A DNA stretch of 64,000 nucleotides, from the NCBI RefSeq assembly GCF_003205615.1, contig NZ_PYBV01000023.1, forward strand, positions 47,684-111,683, read 5' to 3'. Position 1 is the stretch's first letter. Each line of letters opens with the position of its first letter. Shown here piece after piece: positions 49,299 through 56,839 of this stretch. The DNA is from Micromonospora arborensis. GTDB lineage: Bacteria; Actinomycetota; Actinomycetes; Mycobacteriales; Micromonosporaceae. The notes under the pieces were generated by a model. It did no database searches and was not told the origin of the DNA. It was given only the letters and a program-made list of their open reading frames with translations. A program made the position numbers and the translations under genes.

Positions 49299-52157
49299 GT
49301 GCCGAGCAACGCTGGAACCACCCGTCTGGTCATCGTCGAGTCACCGGCGAAGGCCAAGACGATCTCGGGCTACCTGGGCCCGGGGTACGTCGTGGAGGCC
49401 AGCTTCGGTCACGTCCGCGACCTGCCGCGCAACGCCGCCGACGTGCCGGCCAAGTACAAGAAGGAACCCTGGGCCCGCCTCGGGGTGGACGTGGACAACG
49501 GCTTCCACGCGCTCTACGTCGTCTCCGCCGACCGTAAGCAGCAGATCAGCAAGCTGGTGAAGCTGGCCAAGGAGGTCGACGAGATCTTCCTGGCGACGGA
49601 TGAGGACCGCGAGGGCGAGGCGATCGCCTGGCACCTGGTCGAGACGCTCAAGCCGAAGGTCCCGGTCAAGCGGATGGTCTTCCACGAGATCACCAAGCCG
49701 GCGATCCAGGCGGCCGTCGCCAACCCCCGGGAGATCGACCGCGACCTGGTCGACGCCCAGGAGGCCCGCCGGATCCTCGACCGGCTCTACGGCTACGAGG
49801 TCTCCCCGGTGCTGTGGAAGAAGGTCATGCCGAGGCTCTCGGCCGGCCGGGTGCAGTCCGTGGCGACCCGCATCGTGGTCGAGCGGGAGCGGCAACGGAT
49901 GGCCTTCCGCACCGCCGAGTACTGGGACATCCTGGCCACTCTCGCGGTCGCCAACGCCGGCGAGGGCCCGCGGGCGTTCAACGCCACCCTGATCGCCCTG
50001 AACGGCGACCGGATCGCCACCGGTAAGGACTTCGAACCGACCACCGGCCGGGTGAAGCCCGGTGCCGGTGTCGTGCACCTGGACGAGAACGGTGCCCGGG
50101 GTCTCGCGGCCCGACTCGAGGGACGGCCGTTCACGGTCACCCGGGTCGAGGAGAAGCCCTACCGCCGCCGCCCGTACGCGCCGTTCATCACCTCGACCCT
50201 GCAGCAGGAGGCGGCCCGCAAGCTGCGCCTGTCGTCGCAGCAGACGATGCGCACCGCGCAGCGCCTGTACGAGAACGGCTACATCACCTATATGCGTACC
50301 GACTCGGTGAACCTGTCGGAGACCGCCATCTCGGCGGCCCGTCGGCAGATCGTCGAGCTGTACGGCGAGCGCAGTGTGCCGCCGGAGCCGCGCCGCTACA
50401 CCGGCAAGGTGAAGAACGCGCAGGAGGCGCACGAGGCGATCCGTCCGGCGGGAGACAACTTCCGCACCCCGGGCGAGGTGGCCAAGGAGTTGTCCGCCGA
50501 GGAGTTCAAGCTCTACGAGCTGATCTGGCGGCGCACCATCGCCTCGCAGATGACCGACGCGGTCGGCTCCAGCGTGTCGGTCCGCATCCGCGCGGTCTCC
50601 ACCTCCGCGGAGGAGGCCGACTTCGGCGCCACCGGCAAGACCATCACGGACCCGGGCTTCCTGCGCGCGTACGTCGAGTCCAGCGACGACGAGAACGCCG
50701 AGGCCGAGGACGCCGAGCGCCGGCTGCCGACCCTGGTCAAGGACCAGCCGCTGACCGCCGACGAGCTTGCCGCGCAGGGCCACCACACCCAGCCGCCGTC
50801 GCGCTACACCGAGGCGTCGCTGGTCAAGGCCCTGGAGGAGCTGGGCATCGGTCGGCCGTCCACCTACGCGTCGATCATGCAGACGATCCAGGACCGGGGG
50901 TACGTCACCAAGCGCGGCCAGGCGATGATCCCGACCTTCCTGGCCTTCGCGGTGATCGGGCTGATGGAGCGGCACTACCCGCGCCTGATCGACTACGACT
51001 TCACCGCCACCATGGAGAACGAGCTGGACGAGATCGCCGGCGGCGACCACGCCGCGGTCGACTTCCTCACCGCGTTCTACTTCGGCAGCTCCAACGGTGC
51101 CGGCGACCAGGACATCGCCCGTTCCGGCGGGCTCAAGAAGCTGGTCACCGAGAACCTCAGCGACATCGACGCCCGCAGCGTCAACTCCATCCCGCTCTTC
51201 ACTGACGACGACGGCCGCGAGGTCGTCGTGCGGGTCGGCCGGTACGGGCCGTACCTGCAGCGGGAGCTGCCCGGCGGCGAGCAGCCGGCACCGGCTGCCG
51301 AGGGCGAGGAGGGCGGCGCCCAGGGTGACCGGGCACCGATCCCCGAGGGCCTTGCGCCGGACGAGTTGACCCCGGAGAAGGTGCACGAGCTGTTCCTCGG
51401 CGGCAGCGGCGAGCGCAAGCTCGGCGACGACCCCGCGACCGGCGAGCCGATCGTGCTCAAGTCCGGCCGGTTCGGCCCGTACGTGTCCAGTGGCGAGCGG
51501 AAGTCGTCGTTGCTGCGTACGCAGACACCGGACTCGCTGACCCTGGAGGAGGCGCTCAAGCTGCTCAGCCTTCCCCGGTTGGTCGGTGTCGCGCCGGACG
51601 GCGTCGAGGTCTTCGCCAACAACGGCCGCTACGGCCCGTACGTCAAGCGGGGCGAGGAGTTCCGTTCGCTCGAGTCCGAAGACCAGATGTTCACGGTCGG
51701 CCTGGACGAGGCGCTGGCGCTGCTGGCCGCCCCGAAGGCCCGGGGACGGCGGGCTGCGGCACCGCCGCTGCGCGAGATGGGCGTCGACCCGGCGACCGAG
51801 AAGCCACTGGTGATCAAGGATGGCCGGTTCGGCCCGTACGTCACCGACGGGGAGGTCAACGCGTCGTTGCGGCGCGGGCAGACCCCGGAGGCGTTGACCA
51901 TCGAGGAAGCCTCCGAGATGTTGGCCGAGAAGCGGGCGAAGGGGCCGGCGCCGCGGAAGAAGGCGGCGGCGAAGAAGGCTCCCGCGAAGAAGGCCGCAGC
52001 CACGAAGAAGACGGCCGCGGCGACCAAGAAGACGGCCGCGGCGACCAAGAAGACGGCCGCTGCCGCCAAGTCCACCGCCGCGAAGAAGACCACAACAGCC
52101 AAGACGACGCCAGCCAAGAAGGCCGCCCCCCGCAAGGCCGCGTCGAGCACGGAGTAG
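49299..52157 (+). CDS. topA: DNA topoisomerase I with lysine-rich C-terminal tail
   Basis: 952 residues from GTG 49299, with GGGGAGAG upstream; the frame extends to 49095 without a better start. The Toprim domain has LVIVESPAKAKTISGYLGPG and LATDEDREGEAIAWHLVETL. The catalytic Tyr331 lies in ITYMRTDSVNLSETAI. The C-terminus has repeated GRFGPYV and GRYGPYL-type modules of actinobacterial TopA in place of zinc fingers. The last 65 residues are Lys/Ala repeats (KKAAAKKAPAKKAAATKKT), the basic tail known to raise processivity in mycobacterial and Streptomyces TopA. It relaxes negative supercoils. A hairpin follows at once. Confidence 0.98.
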   Translation: MPSNAGTTRLVIVESPAKAKTISGYLGPGYVVEASFGHVRDLPRNAADVPAKYKKEPWARLGVDVDNGFHALYVVSADRKQQISKLVKLAKEVDEIFLATDEDREGEAIAWHLVETLKPKVPVKRMVFHEITKPAIQAAVANPREIDRDLVDAQEARRILDRLYGYEVSPVLWKKVMPRLSAGRVQSVATRIVVERERQRMAFRTAEYWDILATLAVANAGEGPRAFNATLIALNGDRIATGKDFEPTTGRVKPGAGVVHLDENGARGLAARLEGRPFTVTRVEEKPYRRRPYAPFITSTLQQEAARKLRLSSQQTMRTAQRLYENGYITYMRTDSVNLSETAISAARRQIVELYGERSVPPEPRRYTGKVKNAQEAHEAIRPAGDNFRTPGEVAKELSAEEFKLYELIWRRTIASQMTDAVGSSVSVRIRAVSTSAEEADFGATGKTITDPGFLRAYVESSDDENAEAEDAERRLPTLVKDQPLTADELAAQGHHTQPPSRYTEASLVKALEELGIGRPSTYASIMQTIQDRGYVTKRGQAMIPTFLAFAVIGLMERHYPRLIDYDFTATMENELDEIAGGDHAAVDFLTAFYFGSSNGAGDQDIARSGGLKKLVTENLSDIDARSVNSIPLFTDDDGREVVVRVGRYGPYLQRELPGGEQPAPAAEGEEGGAQGDRAPIPEGLAPDELTPEKVHELFLGGSGERKLGDDPATGEPIVLKSGRFGPYVSSGERKSSLLRTQTPDSLTLEEALKLLSLPRLVGVAPDGVEVFANNGRYGPYVKRGEEFRSLESEDQMFTVGLDEALALLAAPKARGRRAAAPPLREMGVDPATEKPLVIKDGRFGPYVTDGEVNASLRRGQTPEALTIEEASEMLAEKRAKGPAPRKKAAAKKAPAKKAAATKKTAAATKKTAAATKKTAAAAKSTAAKKTTTAKTTPAKKAAPRKAASSTE

Positions 52158-52168
52158 CCCCGACCCAA

Positions 52169-52222
52169 CGAGATCTTGGAAGGAATCCGCCCCTCCAGGG
52201 GCACTTTCCTTCCAAGATCTCG
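52169..52222. repeat. 54-bp hairpin repeat, copy 1 (topA terminator position)
   Basis: A 17-bp perfect outer stem CGAGATCTTGGAAGGAA with its complement and an inner GCCCC/GGGGC stem with TCCA loop. It starts 11 bp after the topA stop. A second copy with the same outer AGATCTTGG arms and the same CCCCTCCAGGGG centre lies at 53241-53289. Confidence 0.85.
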
Positions 52223-52276
52223 GCGCTTATCCACAGGGGCGGCCGGCTTGGGTGGTCGTGCGGAGACTTGACGGTT

Positions 52277-53242
52277 ATGAGTCTCCGGAGGACGTCGTCG
52301 ACGGCTGCCTGGGGTCGCCGGCTGCCGAGCGATGACGCGGATGAGCTGACCTGGCTGCTTTTCCACCAGGATGACGTGCTGAGCCTCGACCAGGCGCGGC
52401 GGCACCTGTCAGCCAAGGCCATCCGACATCGCGTGGCGGCCGGGATGTGGCGACAGGTTCACCGGGCAGTATTCGTCGCCCACAACGGGCCGGTCAGCGC
52501 CGACCAGCTCCGGTGGGCGGCTGTCCTCGCCGCGGGGCCGCAGGCGCTCCTCGGTGGTCTGACCGCAGCACAGGCCGGAGGGCTCCGGGGTTTCCCGGGT
52601 CGCCCGGTCCACATTCTGCTGCCCGCTTCCTGCCGGCGTGGGTCGTTGCCACCCGGTGTGTTGGTGCACCGGACGGTGACACTGCGGGATCAGGACGTGC
52701 TGGCCGTCGGGCAGCCCCGGCGGACCATGCCGGCTCGGTCGATCGTTGACGCCGCCCAGTGGGCACCCGGTGACCAGGAGGCGCGGGGGATCGTCGCCGC
52801 TGCATTCCAACAACGGCTCGTGGCCTCCGACGATCTGCACCAGATCGTCGACCGCCTACCCCGGGTCCGCCGTCGCCGGCTGATCCTGGCCACGGCGTCG
52901 GACGCCGCAGGTGGGTCTCACTCGGTGGCGGAGCTGGACTTCCTGGGCCTGATCCGTCGCGCGGGGCTCCCCGAGCCGACGCGGCAGAAAATCCGTTACG
53001 ACTCGACCGGGCGACGTCGCTACCTGGACGCCTACTTCGAGCAGTGGAGGGTGCACGTCGAGATCGACGGTGGGCAGCATCTCGATCCGCGTGCCTGGTG
53101 GGCTGACATGTGCCGTCAGAACGCGCTCTGGGTCGATGGTGATCGCCTGTTGCGCTTCCCGGCCTGGGCCCTCCGGGCGAAACCGGACGAGGTCCTCACC
53201 CAACTCCGCGCCGCCCTGCGAGCCGCAGGCTGGCTAGGCTGA
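52277..53242 (+). CDS. AbiEi-like N-terminal / DUF559-type protein
   Basis: 321 residues from ATG 52277; TTG 52268 is an alternative. The N-terminal part (LFHQDDVLSLDQARRHLSAK, RVAAGMWRQVHRAVFVAHNG) matches the winged-helix of type IV toxin-antitoxin AbiEi-like proteins. The C-terminal part has HSVAELDFLGLIRRAGLPEP, RRYLDAYFEQWRVHVEIDGG and DRLLRFPAWALRAKPDEV, the E-x-D-x-E pattern of the DUF559/Vsr-like endonuclease fold. Many actinobacteria carry many such genes. The role is unknown; nuclease activity is inference. The stop codon lies at the edge of a hairpin, and a related hairpin precedes the gene. Confidence 0.8.
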   Translation: MSLRRTSSTAAWGRRLPSDDADELTWLLFHQDDVLSLDQARRHLSAKAIRHRVAAGMWRQVHRAVFVAHNGPVSADQLRWAAVLAAGPQALLGGLTAAQAGGLRGFPGRPVHILLPASCRRGSLPPGVLVHRTVTLRDQDVLAVGQPRRTMPARSIVDAAQWAPGDQEARGIVAAAFQQRLVASDDLHQIVDRLPRVRRRRLILATASDAAGGSHSVAELDFLGLIRRAGLPEPTRQKIRYDSTGRRRYLDAYFEQWRVHVEIDGGQHLDPRAWWADMCRQNALWVDGDRLLRFPAWALRAKPDEVLTQLRAALRAAGWLG

Positions 53243-53289
53243 TCTTGGAAGGAAAGCGGCCCCTCCAGGGGCGCTTTCCCTCCAAGATC
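53241..53289. repeat. hairpin repeat, copy 2, starting inside a stop codon
   Basis: Arms GATCTTGGAAGGAAAGCG and its near complement (one mismatch) around CCCCTCCAGGGG. The first two bases of the element are the last two bases of the TGA stop of the DUF559-type gene. Same design as 52169-52222, so the gene is bracketed by the pair. Confidence 0.85.
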
Positions 53290-53303
53290 TACTACAGAAG
53301 CCG

Positions 53304-54617
53304 TCAGGCGCCGAGGACGTGGGTCAGGTGGGGGTTGCTGAAGACGCGATCGGGGTCCAGACGGTCGCGAACGGCCTGGAAGTCCGCAAAGCGGGGGTAG
53401 GCCGCAGCCAACGAGGCGGCATCTCGGTAGTGCAGCTTGCCCCAGTGCGGGCGGCCACCCAGCCCGGTGGCCACCTCCTCGAAGGCCCGGAAGTACGGCT
53501 CGTACGGCATACCGACGTACTGGTGCACGGCGATGTAGGCGTTGTCCCGCCCGTAGCCGTGCGAGAGCCAGATGTCGTCGGCGGCGGTGAATCGCACCTC
53601 CACCGGGAAGAGCACCTTGAACGGCAGCCCGTTGACGATCCGCTGGAGCGCGGCGAGCGCCTCGGGCAGCGCCTCGCGGGGCAGGCCGTACTCCATCTCC
53701 ACGAAGCGGACCCGGCGCGGGGTACAGAACACCCGGTCGGAGCGGCCGGTGTACCGACGCTCGGTGAGGGCGCGAGCGGAGACCGCACTGATCCCCGGGG
53801 CCAGCGCGGGGACGACCCGGCCGAGTCGGCAGGCGCCCGCGAAGACGGTGTTGGCGAGGAATTCGTCGTCCAGCCAGCCGCGCCAGCGGGACAGCGGACG
53901 GTCGTTCGCGGGTACTCGATCGTTGGTCTTGACCTGGACCCGCGTGGTGTAGGGGAACCAGTAGAACTCGAGGTGGTCGTGCCCGCCGATCAGCGCGGGC
54001 AGGTCGCCGAGCACGTCGGCCAGCTCGGCCGGGCGTTCATGGGCGTGCAGCACGAAGGCGTCCACGCAGCGCAGGGTCACCTCGACCAGGACGCCGAGAG
54101 CGCCGAGCGACACCTGGGCGGCGGCGAGGACGTCGGGATGCTCGTCGGCGGAGCAGCGCAGCACCTCACCGGTGCCGGTGACCAGGGTGATCGCCTCGAC
54201 GAAGGTGGACAGGCACCCGTAGCCGGCGCCGGTGCCGTGGGTGCCCGTGGAGATCGCGCCGGCGACGGTCTGCGCGTCGATGTCGCCGAGGTTGGGCAGC
54301 GCGAGGCCGTGCCGTGCGAGCAGGCCGTTGAGTGCGTGCAGGGTCATTCCCGCCGGTACGGTGACCAGCCGCTGCGCGACGTCGACGCTGACCGTGGTGG
54401 TCAGATCGGACAGCTCCATCCGGCGGTCGTCGGCGAGAGCGACGGCGGTGAACGAGTGGCCGCTGCCGGTCACACGGATCCGACCGCTGGCGGCTGCGGT
54501 GGATCGGACCGCTTCTGCGACGTCCGTCGGCGAGCCGGGGCGCAGGATCGCGGTGGCGCTGCCACGCTGGTTGCCGGCCCAGTTGGACCACCCGGGGGTG
54601 AGCGGTGCGGTGCCGGC
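53304..54617 (-). CDS. FAD-linked D-arabinono-1,4-lactone oxidase-type protein
   Basis: 437 residues from ATG 54617, preceded by GAGGGAG at 6 bases; ATG 54638 is in frame but less supported. The FAD-binding PCMH domain has TDVAEAVRSTAAASGRIRVT, GSGHSFTAVALADD and TVAGAISTGTHGTGAGYGCL, with the His in T-H-G typical for covalent flavin. The C-terminal ALO domain ends HWGKLHY, FQAVRDRLDPDRVFSNPHLT. The family oxidises aldonolactones or alditols; the substrate is unknown. It is divergent from the TetR gene, with an operator-like palindrome just upstream of its start. Confidence 0.92.
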   Translation of the reverse strand, partial: AGTAPLTPGWSNWAGNQRGSATAILRPGSPTDVAEAVRSTAAASGRIRVTGSGHSFTAVALADDRRMELSDLTTTVSVDVAQRLVTVPAGMTLHALNGLLARHGLALPNLGDIDAQTVAGAISTGTHGTGAGYGCLSTFVEAITLVTGTGEVLRCSADEHPDVLAAAQVSLGALGVLVEVTLRCVDAFVLHAHERPAELADVLGDLPALIGGHDHLEFYWFPYTTRVQVKTNDRVPANDRPLSRWRGWLDDEFLANTVFAGACRLGRVVPALAPGISAVSARALTERRYTGRSDRVFCTPRRVRFVEMEYGLPREALPEALAALQRIVNGLPFKVLFPVEVRFTAADDIWLSHGYGRDNAYIAVHQYVGMPYEPYFRAFEEVATGLGGRPHWGKLHYRDAASLAAAYPRFADFQAVRDRLDPDRVFSNPHLTHVLGA

Positions 54618-54640
54618 CATGCGCGCTCCCTCATTCATGA

Positions 54641-54659
54641 ATATGAAGTGACTTCATAT
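54641..54659. promoter_or_regulatory. TetR-type operator palindrome
   Basis: A perfect inverted repeat ATATGAAGT-G-ACTTCATAT, AT-rich in a GC-rich setting, 23 bp upstream of the oxidase start in the divergent region shared with the TetR gene. It is the likely binding site of that regulator. A second small inverted pair, GTCACG/CGTGAC, lies at 54715-54730 on the TetR side. Confidence 0.7.
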
Positions 54660-54769
54660 CAGGAACGTTCTACCTGGTAAATACCGCAATTGCGATCCGC
54701 TCGTTGTACCGGTAGTCACGGACTCGTGACGTATAGATATGTTCATCCGTCGAAGGGGGGTGGCGCCGA

Positions 54770-55450
54770 GTGTCTACACCAGCCGCCACGACCGGGCCGC
54801 TGCGCCGCGTTCCGGTGCAGGGTCGAAGTGTCGCGCGGGTGCAGCGCATGTTGGATGCCTGCGCCGAACTCGTCGACGAGGTGGGGTACGAGGGATTGAC
54901 CACGACCCTGCTCGCCGAGCGAGCCGAAGTGGCGATCGGGTCGGTCTACCAGTTCTTCCCGGACAAGCGGGCAATCGTGCAGGCGTTGACCCTGCGCACG
55001 ATGGAGTCCTACCTCCAGCGCCTCGACGAGCGGTTCGCCTCCGACGAGATGACCCACTGGTGGGACGGCGTCGACGCGGGGATCGACGAGTACATCACCA
55101 TGCACCGCACCGTCCCCGGCTTCCGTACCCTGCACTTCGGCGACGTGGTCGACCTGCACCTGCTCGACGAGCAACGGGACAACAACGGCGTGATCGCCGA
55201 CCAGTTGGCCCAGGTGCTCACCGAGCGTTTCGGGCTCACCGACGTACCGAAGCTGCGGTTCGTCCTGGAGATCGCGGTCGAGGCGGCGGACGCGCTGATC
55301 AAGCTCGCGTTCCGGCGGAAGTCCGACGGTGACGAGCGGGTGCTGTTGGAGGCCAAGGCACTGATCCGGGAGTACCTGCACCGCCAGGTCGACGGCCCGG
55401 ACAGTGCGCGGTCCACCGCCGGGCAGACCGAGGCGACCCAGCCAGCCTGA
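54770..55450 (+). CDS. TetR-family transcriptional regulator
   Basis: 226 residues from GTG 54770. The N-terminal helix-turn-helix: RVQRMLDACAELVDEVGYEG, LTTTLLAERAEVAIGSVYQF and FPDKRAIVQAL. The C-terminal ligand domain follows TetR_C-type patterns (DEYITMHRTVPGFRTLHFGD). Its position divergent from the ALO-type oxidase, with a palindrome between, suggests local control of that gene. The ligand is unknown. Confidence 0.93.
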   Translation: MSTPAATTGPLRRVPVQGRSVARVQRMLDACAELVDEVGYEGLTTTLLAERAEVAIGSVYQFFPDKRAIVQALTLRTMESYLQRLDERFASDEMTHWWDGVDAGIDEYITMHRTVPGFRTLHFGDVVDLHLLDEQRDNNGVIADQLAQVLTERFGLTDVPKLRFVLEIAVEAADALIKLAFRRKSDGDERVLLEAKALIREYLHRQVDGPDSARSTAGQTEATQPA

Positions 55451-55481
55451 GTCGCGCTCGCGGCTCGGGGTGGGCGGCGCG

Positions 55482-56690
55482 TCAGAGGAAGGCCTGCCCC
55501 TCACCCCGGTAGGTGGGGACGGTCGCCACGACCGTGTCCCCATCGACCAGGTGCAGCTCGTTGACCCGTTCGCACAGCTCACCAGCCTTGGCGTGCCGGA
55601 ACCACACCCGGTCGCCGACGCGCAGGGTGGCCGCCGCCGCGCCGGACAACGGAGTCTGCACCTCACCGGCGCCCTCGGTGCCGACCAGCTTGAGCCCGGC
55701 CGGTAGCCACGGCCGGGGCAGTCGGCTGTCGGCCGCCGGACCGGAGGCGATCCAGCCGCCGCCGAGCACCGTCGCCAACTCCGGCGTCGGCCGGCGGACC
55801 ACCGCGCAGGCGAAGAACGCCGCCGGGGTGGGCCGCCAGGCGCGGTACGCGTCGAACAGCGTCGGCCCGTACAGGCCCGATCCCGCGGTGACCTCGGTGA
55901 CCGCGGGATCGGCGCTGGTCGCGGCCACGCTGCCGGTGCCGCCGCCGTTGACGAACTCCAGGTCGGCGTGCTCGCGTACCGCGGCCACCGCCGCACCCCG
56001 GCGGGCCAGCAACTCGCGGTACGACCCGCGCTGGGTCAGCCTGATCGCGCCCGCCAGCAGCGTCCGCCCCGGCGGCGCGTCGCCCAGGCCGGCGATCTGC
56101 GCCTCGTACGACATGAGCCCGACCAGCCGGAAGCCGGCCCGGCCGGCGATGGTGGCGGCGAGCGCACCGGCGGCCCGTGCGCTGTGCACCGGTGAGCGGC
56201 GGACGCCGACGTGCACCCGCCCCCGCAACGGTCGCCAGGAGGCGTCCAGATCCAGACAGAGCCGCAGCTCGGCGCGCTGCCCGGGGGCGCGGACGTCGTC
56301 GATCAGGTCGAGTTGCCCGGTGCTGTCGACCATCAGGGTGATCGCGGTGGCGAGCGTCGGGTCGGCGGCCAGCTCGGCCAGCGCCGCGCGGTCCACGCTC
56401 GGGTAGGCGACCAGCACGTCGTCGCTCACACCGGCCCGGACCAGCCAGATCGCCTCGGGCAGAGTGAACGCCATCACGCCCTGCCAGCCCGGTCGGGCGA
56501 GGGCTCGGCTGATCAGCTCCCGGGCGCGGACCGACTTGCTGGCCAGCCGGACGGGCTTGCCGGCGGCGCGATCGGCCAGGGCCGCCGAGTTGGCGTCGAA
56601 GGCGGTGAGGTCGACCACGGCGTACGGCGGGTCGAGGTGGTCGGTCGCCCGATCAAGGCGCTCGCGAAGTTTGTCGCTTTCGATGGCCAC
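55482..56690 (-). CDS. alanine-racemase-fold PLP enzyme (amino acid deaminase/aldolase type)
   Basis: 402 residues from GTG 56690. The N-terminal barrel begins DPPYAVVDLTAFDANSAALA and has the PLP lysine region PVRLASKSVRARELISRALA (Lys52 or nearby). FRLVGLMSYEAQIAGLGDAP and LEFVNGGGTGSVAATSADPA supply phosphate-binding turns. The C-terminal part has KLVGTEGAGEVQTPLSGAAA and WFRHAKAGELCERVNELHLV, as in D-threonine aldolase-like proteins. It probably acts on D-amino acids or related substrates; specificity is unknown. It converges on the TetR gene. Confidence 0.88.
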   Translation of the reverse strand: MAIESDKLRERLDRATDHLDPPYAVVDLTAFDANSAALADRAAGKPVRLASKSVRARELISRALARPGWQGVMAFTLPEAIWLVRAGVSDDVLVAYPSVDRAALAELAADPTLATAITLMVDSTGQLDLIDDVRAPGQRAELRLCLDLDASWRPLRGRVHVGVRRSPVHSARAAGALAATIAGRAGFRLVGLMSYEAQIAGLGDAPPGRTLLAGAIRLTQRGSYRELLARRGAAVAAVREHADLEFVNGGGTGSVAATSADPAVTEVTAGSGLYGPTLFDAYRAWRPTPAAFFACAVVRRPTPELATVLGGGWIASGPAADSRLPRPWLPAGLKLVGTEGAGEVQTPLSGAAAATLRVGDRVWFRHAKAGELCERVNELHLVDGDTVVATVPTYRGEGQAFL

Positions 56691-56839
56691 GTGTGCACGC
56701 TAACTGTCCGACGGGAAATGCGAAACACCCTCGCGTACGTCCGGGCTGCGGCCGGTGGCTCCAGCGGCCTAGGCTCAGCGAGCAGGAGAATGTCGCCGGT
56801 GGGGCGGCCCCCCACCGGGTCTAGAGTGTTTCACCGGGG

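Noticed and set aside
52227..52235. Single DnaA-box-like TTATCCACA after topA, and TTGTCCACA at 60378-60386
   Set aside because: Single nonamers are expected by chance in 64 kb; only the tandem pair before ssd is kept.
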